Shown here: positions 18,602-27,544 of the stretch, piece after piece
How the letters are laid out: the number at the start of each line of letters is the position of its first letter
Position numbering within the stretch: position 1 is the first letter of the stretch
From: UBA1181 sp963626555
GTDB lineage: Bacteria; Bacteroidota; Bacteroidia; Bacteroidales; Paludibacteraceae
Direction: 5' to 3'
DNA length: 64,000 nt
NCBI GenBank assembly: GCA_963626555.1
Contig: CAVFXQ010000002.1
Coordinates: 1-64,000, forward strand
Translations under genes and position numbers: made by a program
Notes under the pieces: generated by a model
Seen by the model: only the letters and a program-made list of their open reading frames with translations
The model's database searches: none
What the model was told of the DNA's origin: nothing

Positions 18602-19072
18602 TTAGTTCTCCTTGAAATAGGTTGGGTAATCTTTGAAACTGAGTTGGAAAGAAAGTTTTCCGTCTTTTATTTGTCCGTCAAGCCCAGTTGCAGTATATGC
18701 CTCAAAAGGGGTATTGCCTATTTTGGGAACAATTTTGTCGGCGGCAAATTTTGTTATTCCTTCTGCGTCTTTCCATGCGGGTATGTCCGATAAAATAGGA
18801 GAAATGGTTACTGGCATCTGCGGAACAAACTTCACTCCTTGTAGTTTGAGTGTGATTTTTTGGTCTTTGATGTAGTAGGTGCAAATTACGTTTTCCGTTT
18901 TGTGCCACTCTCCCTCGTATTGCACTTTTAGTTGTCCAACTGCTGTTGCATCTGTCTCCTCGGCTGGATAGATTTCGTCGTCATTGTCTTTGTCACCACA
19001 TGCTGTGCAACAAAAGAGCATCAACGATGTCATTAGTAGAATTTGAATAAATGAAATGGTCTTTTTTGTCAT
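18602..19072 (-). CDS. Probable surface lipoprotein, unknown function
   Basis: The 156-residue product has a signal peptide with a lipobox-like cysteine at Cys25 (CTAC). GDKDNDDE follows directly, an acidic stretch like the lipoprotein export signal that places Bacteroidota lipoproteins on the cell surface. The mature part looks beta-rich and contains PxMPVTISPILSDIP. I recall similar small Bacteroidales lipoprotein families of unknown function, but do not assign one. Its position between two TonB receptors suggests a ligand-capture partner, which is inference. It lies 24 bases after receptor B and probably shares its transcript. Confidence 0.75.
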   Translation of the reverse strand: MTKKTISFIQILLMTSLMLFCCTACGDKDNDDEIYPAEETDATAVGQLKVQYEGEWHKTENVICTYYIKDQKITLKLQGVKFVPQMPVTISPILSDIPAWKDAEGITKFAADKIVPKIGNTPFEAYTATGLDGQIKDGKLSFQLSFKDYPTYFKEN

Positions 19073-19095
19073 AATGTAATATGTTATTTTGATGA

Positions 19096-21387
19096 TTAAA
19101 GATCGTAGCTGATTGAGATGCCAATTTGCCGTGGTTTACCTAATTGGCAAAACTGATTGCCCATCGAGGTGAATCGAAAACATTCATATTCTGCTCCGCC
19201 TATGTTTTTACTCCACACTGCCAACAAAAAGTCTCCTTTTTGGAGGGTTACATCGGCATCAAAAATATTGTAGAATGGTTGTGATTCCGTGTTTTCTTCG
19301 TCCCAATAAACTTCCCCCATGCCTCGCCAATCTGTTGAGACATTGATTTGGTCGCATAATTTACGATTGATATAGAATGTATATCCAATTTGCAATGTCG
19401 CTTGGTGCTTTGGTGAGTAGGGAACGTACTTGCCATCATAGGATTTCGTGCCACTGTGGTAGTTTGTGAACTTCGCATTGCTATAGCCGTAGGTGGCATT
19501 CAAATGTAATGAGGGAAGTGCGGCGAATGGAGATTTCGATAGGGTAACCTCCGCCCCGAAACTGCGACTTCTACCCGCATTGGTCATCATTCTGCCCGTG
19601 TTCTGTCCAGGAGGGAAAACAGTGAGTTGTTGGTTTCTGCTTCTTACAAAGAAGAGAGAAACGTCGACATCTAACCAATTCTTCAAATCTTTGAAATGCC
19701 CTCCCACTTCGTATGTCCAATTGTATTCTGGCTCGTAAGACGTGTGCTTCGTAACGTCATAGTCTGTTTGTTCTTCAAGACTGAATCCCAACTCATTCAT
19801 CAGGTCTTTTTTTAACTGGCTCTGAAGAATGTCTGAGAATATTTGTGTGTTGAAACCGCCTGCCTTATAACCCTTGGCAATGTTCAAATATACATGATTT
19901 TTGTGGTGAATGTTATATTGAACGCAAAATTTTGGCAATATTTCAAAGAATGTTTTCTCTGTTTCTCCTTTCAATTTGCTGTTCATACGATTAGTGGGAC
20001 TGTAAATCTCTCCGTCTAAAGGATAACTGAAAATGTAGTCGATGACTGCTTCGTTGTCATAGCGCATTGTGGCGTGTTCATAATCCAATCGTAGTCCGAC
20101 GGTAAATTCCCATTTCCTCACCTTAAAATTGCTTTGGTGATAGACGGCTGCACCAACGGTGGGCAACTCAAATTCGCTGTTGATCGGTAATGTGTTGTTT
20201 TGAAAATCAAGGTTGTATTTGTCTGATAATCCTTTGTGAATACCTGCATTGGCATTGTCGAGAATTAACTTTTGGATGCCCTCTCTCCCAAAGGTTACGG
20301 GTGCGTCCATACTACCATGTTTGTAGAATCCGTAACTTCCAAATTTCCAGTTCCAATGTTTTTCTTTATTGTTTGATTGTAAGATAACTTCTTCTGTTAC
20401 AGCGTGTTCAAGTTGACTTTGGTCAAGCGTGAAATAGAATTGTGGAAGAAAATCATTGTCGAGACGCATGTCGTCGTTCAAATACTGATAACTCGTGATG
20501 GAGGAGAACGAAAATTTGGGTTGTTTATATTTGACGATGAATCCGTCGAGGAGGCTTGTTCTGCTGTAATTACATTCATCGTTATAATTGACGGGGTGTC
20601 TTCCTGTTGAGTCAATCAACTGGTAGGCGTAACCTCCTTGACGAAGGAGGTTGGCGGATATGGTGTTTTCAAACGTAAGTGCGGAAGAATATTTCCAAAT
20701 TTGACGACTTCGCAGGCTTAGACTGTTAAGAGGGTCGCATCGTGAATCATCGTATTGGTTGGTAAAGAAACCATTGGAATGTTTGGCTTTGACTGCGAAA
20801 GAAAAACCGAATTTCTCCGATATCTTTTTATAAATGGAGGCTTTTGCTTGGATGGTGTTTCCTGTTGAATAGTCGACCGCAAAGCGACATCCTTGATATA
20901 CAAAAGGGGAAAGGGTGGTAAAATGGATGAGTCCACAGAGAGAGTTGCGTCCATAGAGGGTGCCTTGCGGACCGCGGAGGAATTCAGCTCGCGACACATC
21001 AAAAAGGTCAAAATCGTAGTTGTTCTTGTTTAGTATGGGTACATTGTCAATTAGCATTACCACCACAGGTTGGTCAATTCTCGCTCCTGAACCTCGCACA
21101 TATATAGAGGAGGTCATCTGTGAACCATAGTCCGGAATGTGAAAATTAGGAACAAAATCGGCTAAGTCGCGAGTTGCAGTCGATTTTTTCTTCTCAATGT
21201 CGCTCATATAGAAAGCATTGAACGAAACAGGTTGCTCTTCAATGTTTTTTCCCTCTTTGATAGGTGCCTCTAAAACGAATTCGTCTAATTGAGTCGTTTT
21301 TACTTCTTCTGCCAATGAGGTTGCCAATGCAAGGATGGTAAAAAGAAGAGTAACAAATATTTTTTTATGAAGGTGTGTTAGACGCAC
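19096..21387 (-). CDS. TonB-dependent outer-membrane receptor (paralogue B)
   Basis: The 763-residue product has a signal peptide ending near LATSLAEE and a TonB-box-like DEFVLEA near residue 36. The plug domain includes VPILNKNNYDFDLFDVSRAE and RGPQGTLYGRNSLCGLIH, and the beta barrel ends in GKPRQIGISISYDL. It shares many motifs with paralogue A (for example QQxxxFPxGQNTG/GENTG and GxxFCQxGKPRQIGIS), so the two probably arose by duplication. The start is GTG at 21387; no in-frame ATG precedes it before a stop. The plug and barrel layout resembles iron-siderophore receptors. The substrate is unknown. Confidence 0.88.
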   Translation of the reverse strand: MRLTHLHKKIFVTLLFTILALATSLAEEVKTTQLDEFVLEAPIKEGKNIEEQPVSFNAFYMSDIEKKKSTATRDLADFVPNFHIPDYGSQMTSSIYVRGSGARIDQPVVVMLIDNVPILNKNNYDFDLFDVSRAEFLRGPQGTLYGRNSLCGLIHFTTLSPFVYQGCRFAVDYSTGNTIQAKASIYKKISEKFGFSFAVKAKHSNGFFTNQYDDSRCDPLNSLSLRSRQIWKYSSALTFENTISANLLRQGGYAYQLIDSTGRHPVNYNDECNYSRTSLLDGFIVKYKQPKFSFSSITSYQYLNDDMRLDNDFLPQFYFTLDQSQLEHAVTEEVILQSNNKEKHWNWKFGSYGFYKHGSMDAPVTFGREGIQKLILDNANAGIHKGLSDKYNLDFQNNTLPINSEFELPTVGAAVYHQSNFKVRKWEFTVGLRLDYEHATMRYDNEAVIDYIFSYPLDGEIYSPTNRMNSKLKGETEKTFFEILPKFCVQYNIHHKNHVYLNIAKGYKAGGFNTQIFSDILQSQLKKDLMNELGFSLEEQTDYDVTKHTSYEPEYNWTYEVGGHFKDLKNWLDVDVSLFFVRSRNQQLTVFPPGQNTGRMMTNAGRSRSFGAEVTLSKSPFAALPSLHLNATYGYSNAKFTNYHSGTKSYDGKYVPYSPKHQATLQIGYTFYINRKLCDQINVSTDWRGMGEVYWDEENTESQPFYNIFDADVTLQKGDFLLAVWSKNIGGAEYECFRFTSMGNQFCQLGKPRQIGISISYDL

Positions 21388-21475
21388 GTTTTTCTGAAAT
21401 TGCAGTGGCTTTTTTAATGCTTATAAAAAACAAAGAACTGCGACTTCAGAAAAGCTACAGTTCTCAGTTTCTTTG

Positions 21476-21546
21476 AGGTTCCTAGCAGATTCGAACTGCT
21501 GTAAACGGTTTTGCAGACCGGTACCTAACCACTCGGCCAAGGAACC
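21476..21546 (-). tRNA. tRNA-Cys (GCA)
   Basis: The minus strand folds as a cloverleaf. The acceptor stem is GGTTCCT/AGGAACC with U at the discriminator, as is usual for tRNA-Cys. The anticodon loop is CTGCAAA with anticodon GCA, and the T arm contains GTTCGAATC. No CCA is encoded. A strong promoter lies directly upstream (21570-21600). Confidence 0.92.
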
Positions 21547-21569
21547 TTTTTTTGTCTTATTTGCGGTTG

Positions 21570-21600
21570 CAAAGGTATAATATTTATCCGATTTGACAAA
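21570..21600 (-). promoter_or_regulatory. Promoter of tRNA-Cys
   Basis: On the minus strand TTTG (21600-21597), a 19-nt spacer and TACCTTTG (21577-21570) match the Bacteroidota -33/-7 consensus exactly. The tRNA begins 24 bases further on. Confidence 0.75.
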
Positions 21601-21649
21601 TATTATACCTTATTTTTTTCTTAAAAATCCTTAATGTGAACTCTGGGCA

Positions 21650-22849
21650 TTATACACATTCTTTCTTGATTCTATAGCGATAGACTATACATGCGGTGAT
21701 GAAATAGACAACAATCTGAATTAATAATCCAGTGTACTCGAATGAAATATCGGGTATGGTTGCTCCCATCGTATTGATTTTGACAAATCCATGGATGCCG
21801 AAAGTGCTTGGAATTAAATAACTAACGTACTTCCAGAAAGTAGGCACAGCAGCTTGTGGCCACGAAACTCCAGATATGAAGAGGAATATCAGTGAGAAAA
21901 ATGTAAGCAACACATAGGCTGTTTCTTTTTCTTTGATGAATACACTAATGGTCATTCCGAAGAGTGAACATGCTACAATGTACGGCAGAACCAATGTGAT
22001 GATGTCTACTGGATCGCCAATCTGAGGAAGATTGAAAATCTTTGGGACGAGGTGTAGTAGATAATAGGCATTGATCAAATAGATGGTTAGATAGAACAAC
22101 ACTTTCCCTATGACAATCCTAAACGTACCTCTCTTATGACGAAGAATAGGGGTCAGCCTGTGGAATCGTTTCCTGTCAAAGACACCTCCACTCAATACAC
22201 AGATGCCTATGAGCATAGTTTGCTGAATCAACAACATTACGAATGCAGGCAAAAGGAAACTGTTGAATCCATTCTGAGGATTGAAAAGTGATACGTTTTG
22301 GTAGTTGATGAAGGTGGTTGAAATACTTTCTGTTCCTGCCGACTTCACGCTGTTGATGTCTAAACGATCTATCTGAATGTCTTTGTTGACTTCCAATGAG
22401 ATTTCTGTGATAGGTGCTAAGAGGTTCTTATAGTAGAGAAGACTGCTCATTTCGCAATAAAGCTGGATCGTCGCCTGATCTTTTTGGGCTATGCGTTTCG
22501 AGAAATCTCTGGGGAAAAGCAAAACTCCAAAGGCTTCGCGTCTATTGATAACCTCTTTTGCCTCTTCTATATTGGCACAGACACCGACGACCTCGATTTC
22601 GTGGGTCGCGTCACATAAACGACGAAACTCACGAGACTCTTTTGAGTTGTCTAAGTCAACCACTACTAACTTTGCCTCCGTGGCAACTTCGTTCGCATAA
22701 ATCAATCCGTAGACGATAGGGTAGAACAAAGGGGCGATGAAGAAAAGCAAAACTAATGCGGAGTCTGACAAAGCCTCCTTGAACTCGTCGTACCAAACCA
22801 GGACGAGGTCTGACAATCCTTCTCTTATTTGTTTGAAAACTCTATTCAT
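21650..22849 (-). CDS. ABC-2-type transporter permease (second of pair)
   Basis: The 399-residue inner-membrane protein has one N-terminal helix (ALVLLFFIAPLFYPIVYGLIY region), a periplasmic domain of about 150 residues, and then five helices in the C-terminal half with SLIFLFISGVSWPQAAVP. This is the ABC-2 permease layout (YhhJ/YbhR type) of MFP-linked exporters. It is the last gene of the MarR-TolC-HlyD-permease-permease operon. No ATP-binding subunit is encoded next to it. Confidence 0.85.
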   Translation of the reverse strand: MNRVFKQIREGLSDLVLVWYDEFKEALSDSALVLLFFIAPLFYPIVYGLIYANEVATEAKLVVVDLDNSKESREFRRLCDATHEIEVVGVCANIEEAKEVINRREAFGVLLFPRDFSKRIAQKDQATIQLYCEMSSLLYYKNLLAPITEISLEVNKDIQIDRLDINSVKSAGTESISTTFINYQNVSLFNPQNGFNSFLLPAFVMLLIQQTMLIGICVLSGGVFDRKRFHRLTPILRHKRGTFRIVIGKVLFYLTIYLINAYYLLHLVPKIFNLPQIGDPVDIITLVLPYIVACSLFGMTISVFIKEKETAYVLLTFFSLIFLFISGVSWPQAAVPTFWKYVSYLIPSTFGIHGFVKINTMGATIPDISFEYTGLLIQIVVYFITACIVYRYRIKKECV

Positions 22850-22879
22850 TTTCTCTGAATTTACAAGTTCATCTAATAA

Positions 22880-24058
22880 CTATGGCTCATACACGTCATA
22901 CTTGTATACGGTTCTCAGTCGCTTGGCGGCCAATAATGGCAACATCATGAAAATGACCAAGGCGGCGTAGGATCCCCATGCATAGCAGAAGTCCCTTCCA
23001 TTTAACGCATTGTTGACATAAAGCAAGAAATAGTGTCTAAGAGGAAAACACTTCGACCATACTTGCAGTATGTGGTGCATCTCTTCTACAGGGAATGTGA
23101 AACCACTGATAGAAAATGACAACATAGTGTAAAATGCTGATAAACTGAGAGATACGCGCATTTTGGGAATTAATGCATAGAGTGCTATCGCAAATGACAA
23201 GCACGCTAAGACGAATATGTAAGAGACAATTAGCATAGCCCCTAATCCATTATGGCAAGGAAAGCCCATATAACTGTAGAGACAAACGTCTATGAATGTT
23301 GCCATTAGCATATAGATGAGTGCGTGTGGCAAGAGTTTACCTAACATTAGAATCAACATATTGTCGCCAGAAATGTATAACAATTCTTTTGATCGTCTGT
23401 TTTTCACTTCGGAGCCTAATGCGAACACTGTCGTAATGATGATGATGGCACAAAGTAATCCTGGCAAAATGACGTTGCTGAGGTAGATAGAGTAGTTGAT
23501 CCAGGGATTTCCTAATGGGTGTGTCTCTATGTTGATGGGTTGCAATTCTTTCATCGCCTGCTCTTCTGTCTGTCCTTTCGCTAACCGCATCTGCTTGCCA
23601 ACGGCCGCCCCTCCCAATACGGAAATGGTTTTCAAGTCTTGAAATTCAAGGGAGCCTGCTACAATATAGGCGGTGTTGGTATAGAAAGAAAGGGTCGGTT
23701 GCCGAAAGGATAGAACGTCTCGCTCAAAATCTTCCGGAATATAATAGATTCCATATACCTTCCCCTCCTGCATTAATTGTCGTGCTTCTTGGAACGATTG
23801 GCATTTGACGACGACACTCGATTGTTTGAAATTGTCGAGGGTACGGATCAATTGGCGGGACACGTTGCTGTTGTCTTTGTCTACAACCGCTGCGGGTAGT
23901 CCTTGCGGCAACCCGACTTGCATCAGTGTCAAGAAGAAGATGACACACAGCACAGGCGCACCGACCATGACGAATGGGTAGAGGCGTCGATGGGTGAGGA
24001 TTCTCCACTCACGCACCGCCAACATCCAGATACGTTTTATGGCTGAATAGTTTTCCAT
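22880..24058 (-). CDS. ABC-2-type transporter permease (first of pair)
   Basis: This is a permease of about 392 residues with the same layout as its neighbour: an N-terminal helix near PFVMVGAPVLCVIFFLTLM, a large periplasmic domain, then helices with VSLSLSAFYTMLSFSISGFTFP. The start chosen is the ATG at 24058, preceded by AAGGTGA; an in-frame TTG lies at 24097. The two permeases probably form a heterodimer that works with the HlyD adaptor and the TolC channel to expel a substrate across both membranes. The substrate and the energy source are not evident. Confidence 0.85.
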   Translation of the reverse strand: MENYSAIKRIWMLAVREWRILTHRRLYPFVMVGAPVLCVIFFLTLMQVGLPQGLPAAVVDKDNSNVSRQLIRTLDNFKQSSVVVKCQSFQEARQLMQEGKVYGIYYIPEDFERDVLSFRQPTLSFYTNTAYIVAGSLEFQDLKTISVLGGAAVGKQMRLAKGQTEEQAMKELQPINIETHPLGNPWINYSIYLSNVILPGLLCAIIIITTVFALGSEVKNRRSKELLYISGDNMLILMLGKLLPHALIYMLMATFIDVCLYSYMGFPCHNGLGAMLIVSYIFVLACLSFAIALYALIPKMRVSLSLSAFYTMLSFSISGFTFPVEEMHHILQVWSKCFPLRHYFLLYVNNALNGRDFCYAWGSYAALVIFMMLPLLAAKRLRTVYKYDVYEP

Positions 24059-24105
24059 TTCACCTTCTTTTATTTGTGATTGAATAAAAACTGTCAACTG
24101 ATGAA

Positions 24106-25104
24106 CTATTCTTCTTTGACAATGACAGACATTCCGCTCACTAAGTCGTCTACTTTGTCATTGAAGTATGCGCGGATTTCAAAGGTCTTTGAGTCGTATT
24201 CTCCCTTCACCTTTGTCGCTTTCCATGCGGCGAATGTGCCAAGGTCTTTGACATAGTTGACTGTCAAATCTACTTCTTTATTGTCTAATGCTGGAATGAT
24301 AGCCTTGATAGTCGTTCCCTCTTTGAACTTCATGTATTCTTTCTCTCGTATGTTGAAAGTAACCCAAACATCGGCTGTATCAATGACATTCATGATTGGA
24401 GCTCCAGAACCAACTAATTCTCCCTTGCATGGAAAAATTTCAACAATTTTTCCTGATACAGGTGCGGTGAGAACAGTCTCTGAAATGTATGAGGCAACTT
24501 CGGCCACTGCTCCTTTGGCACGATTCAACTGAGCAAGGGCTGCGTTTTTCTCCTCGTCTGTTGCGCCCTTGAGTGCCTGCTCATATTGTGATTTGGCGGC
24601 TTGCTCGGTCGCTACCATCGCTTTGTAGTTTGCCTCAACCTCATCTCTCTTCTGCGCAGCTACAACCTCCTGCTCGTACAGCTTCTGCACACGGTCGTAT
24701 GACTTCTTTGCAACTTCAAGACCTGCTTGTGCTTTCTGCCACATCTCGTAGGCCGCTTTTATCTGCTCTTCTGTTGCTCCTTTCTTGGCTTTCTGATTCA
24801 TCGCGCTGGCTGCTTGTTCTGCGGCGCGTGCTTGTTGCATCTTAGCCTCAACTTCAGGACTGTTTAAGTAGACGAGCGTATCCCCCTCTTTTACATATTG
24901 ACCTTCGCTGACACATATCTTTTCAATTCTGGCAGGTAGCTTGCCCGACACGCGGAGTTGCGTGAACTCTACCTCGCCCTGTACGGTATCTGCGCCTTTC
25001 TTCATTGTAAAGATGCCTACCAAAGTGATACCTAACACAATTGCTAATAATACGACGAACGCTATCACTATGTTAACGTCGTTATTTTTATTTTTTGTTG
25101 CCAT
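24106..25104 (-). CDS. HlyD-family periplasmic adaptor (membrane fusion protein)
   Basis: The 332-residue protein has an N-terminal membrane anchor (about residues 10-33), a biotinyl-lipoyl half motif (LRVSGKLPARIEKICVSEGQYVKEGDTL), and a long alpha hairpin rich in A/E/K/Q (about 85-200). The second lipoyl half follows (TAPVSGKIVEIFPCKGELV), then a beta-barrel region. This is the standard adaptor that joins an inner-membrane exporter to TolC. It lies between the TolC and permease genes in one operon. Confidence 0.92.
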   Translation of the reverse strand: MATKNKNNDVNIVIAFVVLLAIVLGITLVGIFTMKKGADTVQGEVEFTQLRVSGKLPARIEKICVSEGQYVKEGDTLVYLNSPEVEAKMQQARAAEQAASAMNQKAKKGATEEQIKAAYEMWQKAQAGLEVAKKSYDRVQKLYEQEVVAAQKRDEVEANYKAMVATEQAAKSQYEQALKGATDEEKNAALAQLNRAKGAVAEVASYISETVLTAPVSGKIVEIFPCKGELVGSGAPIMNVIDTADVWVTFNIREKEYMKFKEGTTIKAIIPALDNKEVDLTVNYVKDLGTFAAWKATKVKGEYDSKTFEIRAYFNDKVDDLVSGMSVIVKEE

Positions 25105-25175
25105 AACTCTTCTTAATTTATGGATATTAAACTATACGAAAAGTGCTTTTTTAGCTATGTTTTATAGCCTTGATT

Positions 25176-26738
25176 TTAGTTGTCTTGCAATGTTCCAATT
25201 GCTTTTTTGTAGTTGATCTCGCTGACTTTTGCCTCAATTTCGGCTTCAATCTTGTTAGACTTAGCTGAGAGCCATGCGGTCTGTGCCTCCATCAGATTAG
25301 AGGCGGGAATGACTCCTGCGTTGAATCCTAAGGTGGCGTGTTTAAGGTTCTCTTCCGCTTTTTCCAAACTGCGGGTGGAAATATCTAATTTACGAAGTGC
25401 CTCGTCATGGTTGAACTGGCTTTGCGTAACTTGCAATTCTATTTTTTCTTTGGCTTCCTCTTCGTTGTATTTTGCAATTTGCGATTCGCATTTTGCTGCT
25501 TTCAAAGTGTAGATGTTTTCGCCCCAGTGAAGCAGTGGAATGTTGACTATCACGCCAACGTGCCAATCCCATCCCATTCCTTTGTCAAATCCATCTTTCA
25601 AATTTGGGCTTGTGCCTGCATACGAACCGAAAAGCGCAATGTTTGGCATCAATTTGGCTCTCTCTACATGCTCTTTCTGCTTGTAGATTTCCTCTGCGAT
25701 AGTCAAACTCTTAATTTCACTTCTTTTTTCGTAAACAGATTCCATGTCGGCAGGCTCTGTCTCGGAAACTTCAATGGCATCTATGTCCTCGTCTGCTAAC
25801 TTATATGACTCGTTGAGGGGAAGTCCGCAATATTGTGCCAAAAGCATTTTTGACAGATGAATGCCGTTCTCCACTTTGAAGAGTGCCATCTCGGCTTCGT
25901 TCTTCTTTACTGAAACGGAGAGTTGATCTGCTTTCGTTGCCATTCCCGATTCAATGAGATGGTCGACATCTTTTTCCATCTTGTCCAACAGAGAGATGAG
26001 TCCTTCTACAGCCTTCTTCTTGCTGTTGAGTGATACGATCTGCCAGTAGGTGGCATCTGCATTCACTAAAATGTCATCTTGCAAAGTACTTTGCTTACTG
26101 TCTGCCAACTCCATCTTCAATTTGCAAATCTTGTTGTAGGCAACGATTTTACCACCCATGAAGACAGGCTGTACTAAGTTGAGTGCTGCTACGAAAATGT
26201 TTTTCGTGTCAAATGTGAGCTCATCCTTGGGTATGGTGGTGTATTGTTTCCACTGTAGTTTTTCAGGATTCGTCTTGGGGTTGAATGGTTGTCCATTGGC
26301 ATCTAAGGGAACCGCTTGTCCGTTGACTAATGTCCAGTTATTGCTCACCTGATTAGGGGTCAAAGAAAAAGATCCATCTGCTCCTAAGGTTCCGATGGGA
26401 AGAAATAGATTCTCAGAAGCGAGGGTGAGGTCATCTCCATTGCGAACATAACCTCCCTTTATGCTTAGGTCTGGAAAGTATTTTGTCCGTGCGGCTTTTC
26501 GTTCGTAGGAGGCTTGCTCTTTTTCTGCTTGGGCTTTTTTGTTCGACTTGTTATTGTCTAATGCCATTTTGCGAATATCCTCCAAGGTGTAGACATTCTG
26601 TTGGGTCGTGTCGATCGCAACAGAAGAAGGGTCGCTCGCAGTGATGCTGTCTGCAGCGACCATTTCGTTGGCACTTTCTTGTGCGCAAAGGCAGCCTGTC
26701 GTTAAAAGGCTACCAACGAGTATTGCGATTTTTTTCAT
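25176..26738 (-). CDS. TolC-family outer-membrane efflux channel
   Basis: The 520-residue product has a signal peptide (MKKIAILVGSLLTTGCLCA). Two outer-membrane-efflux repeats follow, each built from long helices and short beta strands. Recognisable pieces are AEKEQASYERKAARTKYFPDLSIKGG fragments in the first half and ERAKLMPNIALFGSYAG with NIPLLHWGENIYTLKAA in the second. Channels of this type form trimers across the outer membrane. The gene is second in the operon, 60 bases after marR. Confidence 0.92.
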   Translation of the reverse strand: MKKIAILVGSLLTTGCLCAQESANEMVAADSITASDPSSVAIDTTQQNVYTLEDIRKMALDNNKSNKKAQAEKEQASYERKAARTKYFPDLSIKGGYVRNGDDLTLASENLFLPIGTLGADGSFSLTPNQVSNNWTLVNGQAVPLDANGQPFNPKTNPEKLQWKQYTTIPKDELTFDTKNIFVAALNLVQPVFMGGKIVAYNKICKLKMELADSKQSTLQDDILVNADATYWQIVSLNSKKKAVEGLISLLDKMEKDVDHLIESGMATKADQLSVSVKKNEAEMALFKVENGIHLSKMLLAQYCGLPLNESYKLADEDIDAIEVSETEPADMESVYEKRSEIKSLTIAEEIYKQKEHVERAKLMPNIALFGSYAGTSPNLKDGFDKGMGWDWHVGVIVNIPLLHWGENIYTLKAAKCESQIAKYNEEEAKEKIELQVTQSQFNHDEALRKLDISTRSLEKAEENLKHATLGFNAGVIPASNLMEAQTAWLSAKSNKIEAEIEAKVSEINYKKAIGTLQDN

Positions 26739-26798
26739 ATAGTAAGAAATCTATTGGTTCTAAGAAATCCTTAAGATGAAACTTTTGTGTGTAAGGAA

Positions 26799-27293
26799 CT
26801 ATTGGATGTTTTCAAACACTCTGTCCATGAATTTAAACGCGGTCTCTATCTCTTCTTTGCTAAATCCGTAGAAGATTGATTCTAACGCTTTTTGGGTTAC
26901 TTTCTTCACCTTCTCCTCTAAATCAATTCCTTTCTGTGTTAAATAAACATTGTTCGCTCTTTTGTCTCCTACTTTTGAAACTCTGTATATCAATTCTTGA
27001 CGCTCTAAGTTGCGGAGTAATCTTGTTACGCTCGGACGATCTTTGAATGTAGCCCTGGCAATCATATTCTGAGTGGGACAATCGCCTTCTACTTTTGTCC
27101 ATAAGCATGTCATAATCAACCACTGCTCTGGTGTCATGTCAATTCCTTCATTGCGAAGCGTGCGAGACACGATTCTATTAATCTGGTGACTGATGTTTCC
27201 ACTGATAACTGCGAACGATAGTTCTACTCCTTTTTTTGTTCTTTCTGGCTGCGTAGACATCTCAGACTCGTTTGCCCAATCTATATTCTTCAT
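26799..27293 (-). CDS. MarR-family transcriptional regulator of the efflux operon
   Basis: This is a 164-residue winged-helix dimer. The core reads TPEQWLIMTCLW, then NMIARATFKDRPSVTRLLRNLERQ (recognition helix) and the wing with YRVSKVGDKRANNVYLTQKG, typical of MarR. The gene leads the efflux operon, and two identical-arm inverted repeats stand upstream, one between the -7 and the expected -33 position. Autorepression relieved by a small ligand is the usual MarR mode and is inferred here. The likely regulon is the exporter genes downstream. Confidence 0.92.
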   Translation of the reverse strand: MKNIDWANESEMSTQPERTKKGVELSFAVISGNISHQINRIVSRTLRNEGIDMTPEQWLIMTCLWTKVEGDCPTQNMIARATFKDRPSVTRLLRNLERQELIYRVSKVGDKRANNVYLTQKGIDLEEKVKKVTQKALESIFYGFSKEEIETAFKFMDRVFENIQ

Positions 27294-27334
27294 AATGATA
27301 AATTTATTTATGTTGTATATAACTTTTCTAAATG

Positions 27335-27342
27335 CAAATATA
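27335..27342 (-). promoter_or_regulatory. -7 element of the marR efflux operon
   Basis: The minus-strand sequence TATATTTG fits TAnnTTTG. It lies about 42 bases before the marR ATG and directly abuts the first inverted repeat. No good -33 element is visible, which suggests a weak or regulated promoter. Confidence 0.55.
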
Positions 27343-27356
27343 GTTGTTTAGACAAC
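27343..27356. promoter_or_regulatory. Putative MarR operator O1
   Basis: GTTGT-TTAG-ACAAC is a perfect inverted repeat with a 4-nt centre. It lies immediately upstream of the -7 element, so a bound MarR dimer would block RNA polymerase. The same arms and spacing recur at 27415-27428. Confidence 0.65.
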
Positions 27357-27414
27357 AACGAAATAATGTTGTTGCACTAATTATTATGTTGTTATGTTAA
27401 TTATTCTTAAAATC

Positions 27415-27428
27415 GTTGTTCTGACAAC
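27415..27428. promoter_or_regulatory. Putative MarR operator O2
   Basis: GTTGT-TCTG-ACAAC has the same arms and 4-nt spacing as O1, 72 bp away centre to centre. Single GTTGTT half-sites occur between the two. Confidence 0.6.
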
Positions 27429-27459
27429 AACAATATCACCTATAAAATGTGGAAAATAA

Positions 27460-27499
27460 AAGAAAGAGGACTGAGCAGTGGTACTCAGTCCTCTTTCTT
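27460..27499 (-). terminator. Terminator of the two-domain lipoprotein gene
   Basis: A 16-bp perfect stem (aagaaagaggactgag and its complement) with an 8-nt loop lies beyond the stop at 27545. T-rich sequence follows on the minus strand. It isolates the marR promoter region from read-through. Confidence 0.85.
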
Positions 27500-27544
27500 A
27501 TTGTGGAGAGATAGTCCTCTTTTGTGGGGAATTTCCCTTATTTT

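Noticed and set aside
27460..27499. Long stem near marR as another operator
   Set aside because: Its 16-bp stem with a following T-rich tract fits a terminator for the lipoprotein gene better than a MarR site.
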